NCBI RefSeq assembly: GCF_000412675.1
Contig: NC_021505.1
Location: forward strand, 986,501-1,050,500
Reading direction: 5' to 3'
DNA: 64,000 nt
DNA from: Pseudomonas putida NBRC 14164
GTDB lineage: Bacteria; Pseudomonadota; Gammaproteobacteria; Pseudomonadales; Pseudomonadaceae
The notes beneath the pieces were generated by a model that was given only the letters and a program-made list of their open reading frames with translations, ran no database searches and was not told where the DNA came from. Numbering within the stretch: the stretch's first letter is position 1; each line of letters starts with the position of its first letter. Of the stretch, positions 30,301 through 39,455 are shown one piece after another. Position numbers and translations under genes: made by a program.

Positions 30301-30357
30301 CAGGCTGACCACGCTGGCCAGTACCGGGCGACGGATAAACGGATCGGTAAACGCCAT
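27313..30357 (-). CDS. RND multidrug efflux pump, inner-membrane subunit
   Basis: The 1014-residue protein has the RND layout: a first helix at the N-terminus, two large periplasmic loops, and eleven further helices. TM4 has the proton-relay pair Asp-Asp in AIGLVVDDAIVVVENI. N-terminal IRRPVLASVVSLLILLLG and GQLLPLSTLITL in the docking region are typical of the HAE1 family. It is 12 bases after the fusion-protein gene. No outer-membrane channel gene is nearby, so it must share one such as an OprM/TtgC-like protein encoded elsewhere. Its substrate is unknown. Confidence 0.93.
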   Translation of the reverse strand: MAFTDPFIRRPVLASVVSLLILLLGFQAWNKLQIRQYPQMENALITVTTAYPGANAETIQGYITQPLQQSLASAEGIDYMTSVSRQNFSIISIYARIGADSDRLFTELLAKANEVRNKLPQDSEDPVLSKEAADASALMYVSFYSKEMSNPQITDYLSRVIQPKLATLPGMAEAEILGNQVFAMRIWIDPVKLAGFGLSATDVTNAVRRYNFLSAAGEVKGEYVVTSINASTELKSAEAFAALPVKTSGDSRVLLGDVARVEMGAENYDTVSSFDGTPSVYIGIKATPASNPLEVIKEVRRIMPELESQLPSALKVSIAYDATLFIQASIDEVIKTLGEAVLIVIVVVFLFLGALRSVLIPVVTIPLSMIGVLFFMQMMGYSLNLLTLLAMVLAIGLVVDDAIVVVENIHRHMEEGKSPFDAALEGAREIAMPVVSMTITLAAVYAPIGFLTGLTGALFKEFALTLAGAVVISGIVALTLSPMMCALLLRQEQNPSGLAHRLDKIFERLKVRYQRLLHATLDSRPVVLVFAVIILCLIPVLLKFTQNELAPNEDQGVIFMMSSSPQPANLDYLNAYTDEFTPLFKAFPEYYSSFQINGFNGVQTGIGGFLLKPWNERERTQMELLPLVQAKLEEIGGLQIFGFNLPSLPGTGEGLPFQFVINTAGDYPALLEVAQRIKTRAQESGKFAFLDIDLAFDKPEVVVDIDRAKAAQMGVSMDALGGTLATLLGEAEINRFTLEGRSYKVIAQVERLYRDNPGWLNNYYVKNDQGQLLPLSTLITLTDRARPRQLNQFQQLNSAIIQGVPMVSLGEALKTVQDIAREEAPEGFAFDYAGVARQYVQEGSALWVTFGLALAIIFLVLAAQFESFRDPLVILVTVPLSICGALLPLFLGISSMNIYTQVGLVTLIGLISKHGILIVEFANQLREERGLSVREAIEEAAAIRLRPVLMTTAAMVFGMVPLILATGAGAVSRFDIGTVIATGMSIGTLFTLFVLPCIYTLLAHKTKAKEPVTA

Positions 30358-30369
30358 GCCAGCCTCCTG

Positions 30370-31518
30370 TCAGTCCTTGCCCGTCGCGCCCTGTTCGGGC
30401 TTGAGGGCTTTGTCCTGGCCGATGCGGATCGCGGCGCCCGGGGTGAGCTTCAGTTGCCCGGCGGTGACCACCTGTTCGCCGGCTTGCAGGCCCTTGCTGA
30501 CCACCACCACGCCGTCGCGGCGCTCGCCGGTTTGGACCGTGCGTTGTTCGGCGACCAGCTGGGGTTGGCCCTTGTCGTCGTTTTCTGGCTTGCCGTCCTT
30601 GTCCTTCTTCGGCGCGGCGACGTACACCGAATTGCCGTACAGGGTGTAGGTAATGGCGCTTTCCGGCACTACCACTTGCGGTTGCGGGTTGGGCAGCAGG
30701 ATCAGCAGGTTGGCGAACATGCCTGGCAGCAGCTTGCCGTCGGGGTTGGCCAAGGTGGCACGCACCAGCAGGTTGCGCGTGGTTTCCTCGACCTTGGGGT
30801 TGATGGCACTGAGGCTGGCGGGGAAGGTCTGGCCCGGGTAGGCGGCCACCTGCAACAGCACCTGCTGGCCCAGGCTCAACTTCGGCAGGGCCTGCTCCGG
30901 CACATTGAAGTCTACGTACAGGCTGGACGTGTCCTGCAGGGTGGCGATCATCGTGCCGGCGGCCAGGTACTGGCCGATGTCCACCTGGCGGATACCGATA
31001 GTGCCGCTGAACGGGGCGTTGATGCTCTTCTTGATCTTCTGCGCCTTGAGCTGCTCGACCACCGCCTGGTTTCGGCGGTACTGGGAGCTAAGGCGGTCGA
31101 ACTCGCCACGGGAGATGGCCGAGTCGCCGACCAGTTGGCTGCCACGGCCAAAATCCACCTTGGCCAGGCCCAGGTCTGCCTGGGCGGTGCCGAGCAGGGC
31201 CGTTTCCTGGTCGTCGTTGAGTTGCAGCAGCAATTGCCCGGCCTTGACCTGCTGGCCCGAGTCGAAGTGCAGGGCTTTGACGATACCTTCCACCTCCAGG
31301 CTCAGCTCCACACCCTGCAGTGCCTTGAGGCTGCCGACGGCGGGCAGGCGCTCTTGCCACTGACGCTGTTCGGCCAAGGCTGCCGCTACGGTGATGGGCG
31401 GCTTGGGGGCAGTGAACATCTGGATCTGCTGATAGATCGAGAAAGCCTTGTAGCCCCCCAGGGCCAGCACGATCAGCAGAACCACGGCCAACATGATCAG
31501 CATGCGGCGGCGCAGCAT
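30370..31518 (-). CDS. RND periplasmic adaptor (membrane fusion protein)
   Basis: The 382-residue protein has an N-terminal membrane anchor (MLRRRMLIMLAVVLLIVLAL), a lipoyl half-motif (VEGIVKALHFDSGQQVKAGQLLLQLND), a helical hairpin, the second lipoyl half (INAPFSGTIGIRQVDIGQYL) and a beta-barrel domain. It lacks the lipoprotein cysteine of MexA-type adaptors. The ATG at 31518 is chosen because an AGGA lies upstream and the longer frame runs into REP sequence. It forms an operon with the pump gene. Confidence 0.92.
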   Translation of the reverse strand: MLRRRMLIMLAVVLLIVLALGGYKAFSIYQQIQMFTAPKPPITVAAALAEQRQWQERLPAVGSLKALQGVELSLEVEGIVKALHFDSGQQVKAGQLLLQLNDDQETALLGTAQADLGLAKVDFGRGSQLVGDSAISRGEFDRLSSQYRRNQAVVEQLKAQKIKKSINAPFSGTIGIRQVDIGQYLAAGTMIATLQDTSSLYVDFNVPEQALPKLSLGQQVLLQVAAYPGQTFPASLSAINPKVEETTRNLLVRATLANPDGKLLPGMFANLLILLPNPQPQVVVPESAITYTLYGNSVYVAAPKKDKDGKPENDDKGQPQLVAEQRTVQTGERRDGVVVVSKGLQAGEQVVTAGQLKLTPGAAIRIGQDKALKPEQGATGKD

Positions 31519-31636
31519 AGGTCCGGTTCCTTGGATACGGTTGTTATTAGCCTGGACACGACAACGGGCGATCCTGCCCACGTGTGGATGGGGGAAGTAT
31601 TGACTGTTTTTTGATTGAAGGGGAGTGAATTGTCTG

Positions 31637-31737
31637 AACCGGCCCCATCGCCGGCAAGCCAGCTCCCACAGGTACACCACAGGTCCTGAAACCTGCGGTG
31701 TACCTGTGGGAGCTGGCTTGCCGGCGATGGGGCCGGT
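31637..31737. repeat. Long REP-type inverted repeat between two operons
   Basis: CGGCCCCATCGCCGGCAAGC, then CAGCTCCCACAGGTACACC, faces an almost exact complement across a centre containing 'ggtcctgaaacctg'. It is one of the most perfect of the REP pairs in this window and lies between the DUF1513 gene and the RND adaptor gene, where it probably ends the iron-related operon. Confidence 0.88.
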
Positions 31738-31753
31738 GAAGGCAGCGGATCAA

Positions 31754-32851
31754 TCAGACGAGATGCAGGTGGTTGTCCCAGAAGCCGGATGGCAGGTTCA
31801 TCGGTTGCCCGACCAGTTCGGCCTTGCGGCAATCGTAGAACCGGCAACGGCCCTGCCCGGAGGTGACGACAAAGCCGTCTTTCACCGCGCCAACCCCTGC
31901 GCAATCAGGCATGGGTGCATCCAGGCGAACTGCGCCGCTGTCCAGGTCCCAGACAAACAGGCGGTTGGCCCGGGGCGCGGTCAGTGCCACCAGCCGCAGT
32001 TCGCTGTGGATGGCAACGCTTGCGGTGTACTGGGCCATGGCCTGCAACTGCCGCTCTGGCACCGGGAAGGCCTTGAACGGCTCGCCCGGGCGCTTGATCG
32101 CCAGCAGCTCGGCAGTTTCATCGGCATCGCCCATGAACTGCTGGCAGGCAGCGATGGTGCCATCGCTGCCCACCGCCAGGTGGCGCACGCTGTTCATCTG
32201 CTGGGCCAGGGTTTCCTTGCTCAGCAGGGTGCCGTCGCGTTGCATCAGCACCAGGCTCGGCTGCATGGCGTCAAGGTTCATCTCCACCCGGCTTTCGGCT
32301 TCGGTGCGAATACCGCCGTTGGCCACGATCAGCGTTTCGCCATCGGGCAGCCAGGCCACCTCGTGCGGGCCAATGCCGTGGGTCGGGATCTCACCGGTGT
32401 GTACCAGGCGTTCACCTTCGAAGCGGTACACGCCGAGCACGCCCCGGCCCGGGTCGGTGGTGTCGTTCTCGGTGGCATACAGCCATTCGCCGCCTTTGTG
32501 CACCACGGCGTGGCCGTAGAAGTGTCGGTTCGGCTGCGAGACTACCGTTTGCAGCAGGCGCCCGTCGCGCAAGTCGACCAGGTAGCTTTCGGTACCGGGG
32601 CGACGGGCGACGAACAGGGCGATCGGCTGCTCGGGGTGGTGAATGATGGCATGGCAACGCTGCGCGACCTGGGTGCTGAACACCTCGGTGCCGTCCAGGC
32701 GGAAACCGACGGCATAGTGCTTGCCGTCGCCGTCGTCACGCGCCGAGAGCAGCAAGGGTTCGCTGCCTTTGTTGCGGAACAGGCTCCAGCCGCCCAAGGT
32801 GAGGGCGCTGAGCAATACGCTACCGAGTTTGAGTGCCTGGCGTCGCAGCAT
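31754..32851 (-). CDS. DUF1513 beta-propeller-like exported protein
   Basis: The 365-residue protein starts with a signal containing twin basic residues (MLRRQALKLGSVLLSALTLGG). The body has repeated strand patterns such as GTEVFSTQVAQRCHAI, GGEWLYATENDTTD and GIGPHEVAWLPDGETLIVANGG, typical of a seven-bladed propeller. This family (DUF1513) always accompanies imelysin genes in pseudomonads, here starting two bases after one. Its function is unknown; a periplasmic role linked to iron uptake is inferred from context. Confidence 0.8.
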   Translation of the reverse strand: MLRRQALKLGSVLLSALTLGGWSLFRNKGSEPLLLSARDDGDGKHYAVGFRLDGTEVFSTQVAQRCHAIIHHPEQPIALFVARRPGTESYLVDLRDGRLLQTVVSQPNRHFYGHAVVHKGGEWLYATENDTTDPGRGVLGVYRFEGERLVHTGEIPTHGIGPHEVAWLPDGETLIVANGGIRTEAESRVEMNLDAMQPSLVLMQRDGTLLSKETLAQQMNSVRHLAVGSDGTIAACQQFMGDADETAELLAIKRPGEPFKAFPVPERQLQAMAQYTASVAIHSELRLVALTAPRANRLFVWDLDSGAVRLDAPMPDCAGVGAVKDGFVVTSGQGRCRFYDCRKAELVGQPMNLPSGFWDNHLHLV

Positions 32852-32853
32852 GA

Positions 32854-33918
32854 TCAGTCACCGTCGTTGGCATTGAAGCCCAGCTGGATGTTCAACGCCT
32901 TGGCCAGCTCGCCTTCGTGCAGGCGGTGGACGACGTTGAGGCTGTCGTAGATCTGGTTGAGGGTTTGCTGGCCAGCGTCGTCGGCCAACAACTCACCGAG
33001 GGTTTTCTGGTTGTCGGCCAGCAGTTTGAGCGAGGTAGCGTAGGCGGCGTCGATCTTGTCCGCCAGCGCTTTCTGATCGCTGGGCAGCAGGCCGCGCAGG
33101 CCCTGGTTGTCGACCCCGACCCAAACGGTTTCGGCGGCCTTGAGGGTGGCCTCCAGGCTTTTCAGCGAGTTGTGGCTGCGCCAGGCTTCGGCTTGCAGCG
33201 GCTGCGCGATGCCCTTGCTCTGGCGACCCATCGGCGCACCCAGCTTCTTCTTCAGGGTATCCAGGGCGGTGACCTGGGAGCGCAGCAGGTCGGCGATTGC
33301 CTCGTGGGAATCGGCGTAGCGCTGGTTCGGGAACTTGGTCATCTGCGAAAGCATGCCGTCGGTGCTGTTCCAGCCCTTGAGGATCTCCTCGGCCAGGACC
33401 TTCTGGTGTTCACCGATGGCCACCAGCAGCGGGCAGTAGCGGGCTTTCTGCTCGGCCGTGGCGATGTCCGGCTTGCTGTCGAACAGGATGTACTCGTAGG
33501 CCGACAGGCCACGTACCACAACGCTGGACTTGCCCAGGGAGGCGGCATCGACCGGCTTGTCGCCGTTGACCAGCTGTTCGACCTGGCGGCCGACCAGGTT
33601 CTTCTTGTCGGGCCAGAACTGTACCTGCCAGGCGCGGTTGCCTTCGGCCAGCGGGCCGACCAGCAGCGGCTGCAACTCGGCCCAGGCCTTTTGCGCGTTG
33701 AGGAAGTCGGCGCGGGCCTTGTCCAGGTCTTCCTTGCCTTCGCAGTAGGCCAGGGCGCTGGCGGCTAGCGCGCGATCGGCTTCGACCCAGCGGCTGTAGG
33801 TGGGCAGAATGACCTGTTTGGCGATGGCGGCAGAGGTCACTGCTTGCGGATCCTGCGGCGAGCAGGCACCGAGGGCGAGTGCGGCGAGGCTGGTGAACAA
33901 CAGTTTGGGTCGGAACAT
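32854..33918 (-). CDS. Imelysin-family lipoprotein
   Basis: The 354-residue protein has a lipobox (LALGACSP), so it is probably lipid-anchored at the cell envelope. It has an all-helical imelysin fold. The GxHxxE signature seen in its neighbour is changed to GLSAYEYILFD, so the histidine is not kept. It is followed two bases later by the DUF1513 gene and is preceded by the di-haem protein gene 20 bases upstream. Imelysins are iron-regulated and thought to bind or process iron. Confidence 0.85.
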   Translation of the reverse strand: MFRPKLLFTSLAALALGACSPQDPQAVTSAAIAKQVILPTYSRWVEADRALAASALAYCEGKEDLDKARADFLNAQKAWAELQPLLVGPLAEGNRAWQVQFWPDKKNLVGRQVEQLVNGDKPVDAASLGKSSVVVRGLSAYEYILFDSKPDIATAEQKARYCPLLVAIGEHQKVLAEEILKGWNSTDGMLSQMTKFPNQRYADSHEAIADLLRSQVTALDTLKKKLGAPMGRQSKGIAQPLQAEAWRSHNSLKSLEATLKAAETVWVGVDNQGLRGLLPSDQKALADKIDAAYATSLKLLADNQKTLGELLADDAGQQTLNQIYDSLNVVHRLHEGELAKALNIQLGFNANDGD

Positions 33919-33938
33919 GCCCGGCTCCTTTGCGCGTT

Positions 33939-35366
33939 TTAAAGTGAGTTCAGGAACGCCAGCAACGCGGCGCGTTGCTCGGCATTGAAAGTGAGTACGA
34001 AATTGCGTGCCGCGTCGGCTTCGCCACCATGCCAGAGCACGGCTTCAAGCAGGTTGCGGGCGCGGCCGTCGTGCAGGAACTGGCTGTGGCCGCTGACCGT
34101 TTCGTTCAGGCCCACGCCCCACAGGGGCGGGGTCCGCCAGTCCTGGCCGTTGGCGGCAAATTCGGTGCGTTCGTCAGCCAGGCCCGGGCCCATGTCATGC
34201 AGCAGCAGGTCGGTGTAAGGACGGATGACCTGGTTGGCCAGCTCTGGCTCGGCGGCATCGGCGGCGGTGGTGAACTGCGGAGTGTGGCAGCCCTGACAGC
34301 CGGCCTGGTAGAACAGGTTCTTGCCCGCCAGCACCTGCGGCGCGTTCACATCGCGGCGGGCCGGTACGGCCAGGTTGCGGGTGTAGAAGGTGACCAGGCG
34401 CAGGATGTTGTCGCTGACTTCCTTTTCGCCATCGGCACCGTCACCGTTGGGCGCGGCCAGGCAGTCGGCCTGGGCAGGGGTGCAATCGTCCTTGGGTTGC
34501 AGGGTACTGGTCAGGCCCATGTCGCCGACAAAGGCGTGCACGTTCTGCTGGTTGACGTTGGGCTGCCCGGCCTTCCAGCCGAAGCGACCGACCACGGTCT
34601 TGCCCTGGGCGTCGTCCCACACCCGGTTGGCCCGCCCGCGAATGCCGTCGCGGTTGTGGTCGTCCGGGTCTTCGTTGGCCAGCAGGTCGGCTTCGGGGAT
34701 GGCTTCGAGCAGGCCCAGGCCGATCATCGGGGGGGCTACCCGCGCCGAAAAACGGGTGTCGGGGTGCATCACGCCATAGCCGAGCTGGGTAATCTGCAGG
34801 GTTGGCTTGCGCAGCTCTACCTGGTGGCCGTCCTTGAACGACACGGTTTCCTGGGTGTAGCTCACCCGCACCTTGCCTTCTGGCGCCACGCCAGGGATGG
34901 CCATGTCCTGCAACTGGGTGCCGTACACCGGCTCCGGCACCACGCCGAGGCGCTCGATGACCTTGGCGAGGTAGGGCTGGTCGGGGATCGACAGGCGTAC
35001 CAGCATGCCCACCGCGTTGCTGTCATCCGGCTCTGGCGGGTGGCCACGGCCATCGCGCACATGGCAGTTCTGGCAGGCGTTGGTGTTGAACAGCGGGCCC
35101 AGGCCATCACGTGCGGTGGTGGTGGACGGGGCGATCACCCAGGGGTTGCGGAAGAAGCTGTTGCCCACGGCGAAGTCCAGGCGCCGCTCGGGCGAGAGGT
35201 TGGCCGAGGGCAATGAATAGGCGTTGCGGTCGCTGCGCTGCACGGTCGCCTTGCCACCCGACAACGCTTCGCCGGGCTCGGCCTGGGTGAAACGCGGGGC
35301 GTCGTCACAGGCGGCGAGGGCAAGGGTTAGCAGCAGGGGGGAAAGTCGGGACAGCGACGAGGACAT
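33939..35366 (-). CDS. Di-haem oxidoreductase family protein (DUF1111)
   Basis: The 475-residue protein starts with a lipoprotein-type signal (LLLTLALAACDD). It has two c-type haem motifs, CQNCH near residue 112 and CQGCH near residue 365, and the family motifs GRFGWKAGQPNVNQQ and DLLLHDMGPGLADE. Such proteins are periplasmic 'thiol oxidoreductases' of uncertain substrate that sit between imelysin genes. The ATG at 35366 has AGGATCC upstream; a longer frame adds an unlikely N-terminus. The context suggests iron redox work together with imelysins. Confidence 0.87.
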   Translation of the reverse strand: MSSSLSRLSPLLLTLALAACDDAPRFTQAEPGEALSGGKATVQRSDRNAYSLPSANLSPERRLDFAVGNSFFRNPWVIAPSTTTARDGLGPLFNTNACQNCHVRDGRGHPPEPDDSNAVGMLVRLSIPDQPYLAKVIERLGVVPEPVYGTQLQDMAIPGVAPEGKVRVSYTQETVSFKDGHQVELRKPTLQITQLGYGVMHPDTRFSARVAPPMIGLGLLEAIPEADLLANEDPDDHNRDGIRGRANRVWDDAQGKTVVGRFGWKAGQPNVNQQNVHAFVGDMGLTSTLQPKDDCTPAQADCLAAPNGDGADGEKEVSDNILRLVTFYTRNLAVPARRDVNAPQVLAGKNLFYQAGCQGCHTPQFTTAADAAEPELANQVIRPYTDLLLHDMGPGLADERTEFAANGQDWRTPPLWGVGLNETVSGHSQFLHDGRARNLLEAVLWHGGEADAARNFVLTFNAEQRAALLAFLNSL

Positions 35367-35494
35367 CAAGGATCCTGGGCGTGAGCGAAAACCGGCGTGC
35401 AAGCTTAGCAAAGTGGGGGTGTTTGAATAAGAGCAATTTGCAATTGCTGGATGAAATCGGTGTCAGTTGGCCAGTGTTTGTGGTGGCCTGGTCG

Positions 35495-35588
35495 GGCCCT
35501 ATCGCCGGCAAGCCAGCTCTTACAGCTAAACCAGCAGCCTCAAAAACTGTTGAGTACCTGTGGGAGCTAGCTTGCCGGCGATAGGGCC
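35495..35588. repeat. REP-type inverted repeat pair within the imelysin cluster
   Basis: TATCGCCGGCAAGCCAGCTC faces GAGCTAGCTTGCCGGCGATA around a variable centre. It occupies the 277-base gap between the first imelysin gene and the di-haem gene, so it may reduce read-through between them. Confidence 0.85.
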
Positions 35589-35643
35589 AGATGCCAAAAA
35601 GGCGCCCCGAAGGCCGCCTTTTCTGAGAACCGCTGCAGCAAGA

Positions 35644-36981
<1,338 letters not shown>

Positions 36982-37056
36982 TATTGGTTTTCCTGCATCG
37001 TGTGGTTGGACCAAGGGGTGGACCGTGCGCCGTGGCACGCGAAACCGCAACATCAT

Positions 37057-37075
37057 GCGAAAGATTTGCATTTGC
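37057..37075 (-). promoter_or_regulatory. Weak Fur-box-like site upstream of the imelysin cluster
   Basis: GCGAAAGATTTGCATTTGC matches the 19-base Fur consensus at about 12 positions. Imelysin genes are iron-regulated in pseudomonads, which makes a Fur site expected here, but the match is only moderate. Confidence 0.35.
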
Positions 37076-37139
37076 TGTAAAGGGGCGGGCGCGCAATTCA
37101 TGTAATTGCCGGTCACAGCCTGTAACCCGGCAGGCCGGC

Positions 37140-39194
37140 TCAGAGCATCGAAACCTGATTCCGCTGCGCCTGCTTGAGGAAACTGGTCAGCTCTCGGGCC
37201 GACAGCGGCTTGCTGTAGTGATAGCCCTGGCCCTCGTGGCAGCCCTGGGCAACGATGTAGGTTTCCTGTTCGGCGGTTTCCACCCCTTCGGCAATCACCT
37301 GCATGCCCAGGCTCTTGCCCAGCTGGATGATGGCCCGAACGATGGTGGCGTCGTCATCGTCGTCGAGCAGGTCCTGAACGAAGCTCTTGTCGATCTTGAT
37401 CTTGTCCAGCGGCAGTGATTTCAGGTAGCTGAGCGACGAATAGCCTGTGCCGAAGTCGTCGATGGCAATCAACGCCCCGGAGCGGCGCAGGCTCAGCAGG
37501 TGCTGGGCGGCCGTGCTGATGTCTTCCATCAGGCCGGTCTCGGTCACTTCCAGCTCCAGGCTGCGTGGCGGCAGGCGGTAGGCCTGCAGCAGGTTGTTGA
37601 CCACCCGCGGCAGTTCGCTGTGGTGCAGCTGCACGGTGGACAGGTTGACCGCCATGCGCAGCTCGCTGAAGCCTTGGTCGTGCCATTCGCGCAGTTGCCG
37701 GCAGGCCTGGTCCAGTACCCATTCGCCGATGCTGATGATGCTGCCGTTCTGTTCGGCCAGCGGAATGAACTGGTCCGGCGGGACCATGCCCAGCTCCGGG
37801 TGCTGCCAGCGCAGCAGCGCCTCGACGCCGACCACGCGGTGGTCGCGGTAGCTGATCTGTGGCTGGTACACCAGGTACAGCTGGTTGCGCGGCAGGGCTT
37901 CGCGCAGGTCCTTTTCCAGCTCGCGGCGGCGACGCATCTCGCTGTCGACGCTGGCGATGTAGAACTGGTAGCGGTTGCGCGAACGGGCCTTGGCCAGGGT
38001 CATGGTCTGTTCGGCTTTCTGCAGCAGCTTCTCGGTGCTGTCGCCGTCTTCGGGGAACAGGGTGATGCCGATGGTGGCGCGCAGGCGGATCTGCTGGTGG
38101 TGGTCGAGGTCGAAGGGCACTTCCAGGTCGTCGAGGATGCTTTGCGCCAGTTCGGCCGCCTCGTACGGCTGCTCGATATTGGCCTGCACCAGGGCAAACT
38201 GGTCACCGCCCAGCCGCGCCAAAGCGCCCAGGCGGCCGCTGTGGGCCCGCAGGCGGTCGGCCAGGGCCAATAGCAGTTGGTCACCGACCTGGTAGCTGAA
38301 CTGCTCGTTGATGCCCTTGAAGTCGTCCAGACCCACGCAGAGCACCGCCACACGGTGTTGCAGGCGGCCGCCGTCGACGAGAATCTTGTCCAGTTGCTGC
38401 TGCAGTTGCTGGCGGTTGGGCAGGCCGGTGAGGAAATCGTACTGGGCCATGCGCTGCAGGCTGTTTTCGGCTTCATGGCGCAAGTGGGTATTGCGCTCGA
38501 TCGATGCCAGCAACTGGTTGGCGGTATTGACCCAGAGGCCCAGTTCGTTCTTTTCGTGGCCCTTGAGTAGCGGTATCTGGTGCTGGCTGGGGCGGTCGGG
38601 GTTGATCTGGGTGAGGTGCTCGATGATCTTGGACAGCGGCTTGGTTAGCAGCCAGTGGTAGACCAGGTACAGCACCAGGCCCATGGCTAAGGCCCGCAGT
38701 ACGCCGGAAATGAAGATGATCACCGCGTTGATCAGGAAGTCTTCGCCGTAGGACGAGGTGTCCAGGGTAATGCTCAGGTCGCCGTAATATTCGCTGTAGG
38801 GGCCGCGGCCGACCAGTTGCGTGGTGTAGGTGCGTTCCTGGCCGAGGATCGGGTCGGTCAGCCAGCGCATGGACATGTCCTGCAGCGGGCGGGACTTTTC
38901 TGCCAGCATGGTTTCGTTGGGGTGGCCGATGGACGCCATGCGCACCGACTCGTCCTGGAACAGGCCTTCCATCACCTGCATGCCCATTTCGCGGTCGAGG
39001 CTGTACACCGCCTGGGTGGAGGGGTCGCGGAACATGTCGAGGATGCGCTGGGCATCGTTGTTCACGGCCTGGCGGGTCTTGTAAGTGTCGTAGACAATTT
39101 GCGCACAGCTGAGCACGACGCCAACCGCCAACGCCGACAGCAGCACGACCCTGAGCAACTTGACCGACAAGCTGTTCCGCAATTCCAGCTTCAA
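37140..39194 (-). CDS. bifA: Cyclic di-GMP phosphodiesterase BifA (degenerate GGDEF + EAL)
   Basis: The protein has about 684 residues: a membrane segment near the N-terminus, a periplasmic domain, a second membrane segment near 155-180, a HAMP-like linker, a degenerate GGDEF domain (GGDQF at about 329-333) and an EAL domain with EALLRW at about 458. The EAL catalytic motifs are kept (NLSTVQL, DDFGTGYSSL, KIDKSFVQ). BifA breaks down cyclic di-GMP and controls biofilm dispersal and swarming. A TTG at 39194 with AAGGA seven bases upstream gives a better start than the ATG at 39227. The sodB neighbour, as in P. aeruginosa, supports the name. Confidence 0.9.
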   Translation of the reverse strand: MKLELRNSLSVKLLRVVLLSALAVGVVLSCAQIVYDTYKTRQAVNNDAQRILDMFRDPSTQAVYSLDREMGMQVMEGLFQDESVRMASIGHPNETMLAEKSRPLQDMSMRWLTDPILGQERTYTTQLVGRGPYSEYYGDLSITLDTSSYGEDFLINAVIIFISGVLRALAMGLVLYLVYHWLLTKPLSKIIEHLTQINPDRPSQHQIPLLKGHEKNELGLWVNTANQLLASIERNTHLRHEAENSLQRMAQYDFLTGLPNRQQLQQQLDKILVDGGRLQHRVAVLCVGLDDFKGINEQFSYQVGDQLLLALADRLRAHSGRLGALARLGGDQFALVQANIEQPYEAAELAQSILDDLEVPFDLDHHQQIRLRATIGITLFPEDGDSTEKLLQKAEQTMTLAKARSRNRYQFYIASVDSEMRRRRELEKDLREALPRNQLYLVYQPQISYRDHRVVGVEALLRWQHPELGMVPPDQFIPLAEQNGSIISIGEWVLDQACRQLREWHDQGFSELRMAVNLSTVQLHHSELPRVVNNLLQAYRLPPRSLELEVTETGLMEDISTAAQHLLSLRRSGALIAIDDFGTGYSSLSYLKSLPLDKIKIDKSFVQDLLDDDDDATIVRAIIQLGKSLGMQVIAEGVETAEQETYIVAQGCHEGQGYHYSKPLSARELTSFLKQAQRNQVSML

Positions 39195-39369
39195 TGGGGT
39201 TTCCTTAATCCATGCGCATGGCATCATTTTGCCATCAACGATGACGATACACTACCGGCCGATCATGAGCAGTGTATCGGTTGCCTGACCCCGCAACTTG
39301 AGTGCGCTGTGTCAATCTTCCAGAGGTTTGATGTTAGCGCGGTATACGGGCTGAGCAAGCAAAACCGTG

Positions 39370-39443
39370 CCGGCCTCTTCGCGGGCACGCCCGCTCCCGC
39401 AGGGATAACATCAAGTTCACCGGCAGCGCCGTATCTGTGGGAG
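39370..39443. repeat. REP pair, left part, interrupted by the IS110 element
   Basis: The arm GGCCTCTTCGCGGGCACGCC is followed by a centre and TGTGGGAG, where the insertion sequence starts. The missing part of the second arm, CGGGCATGCCCGCGAAGAGG, resumes at 40616. Joining the two restores a complete REP pair. The rest of 39195-39369 holds only the bifA promoter region. Confidence 0.85.
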
Positions 39444-39455
39444 ATTCTATGGTTT

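Noticed and set aside
37140..39194. BifA as a diguanylate cyclase
   Set aside because: The GGDEF motif is changed to GGDQF while the EAL catalytic motifs are intact, so synthesis is unlikely.
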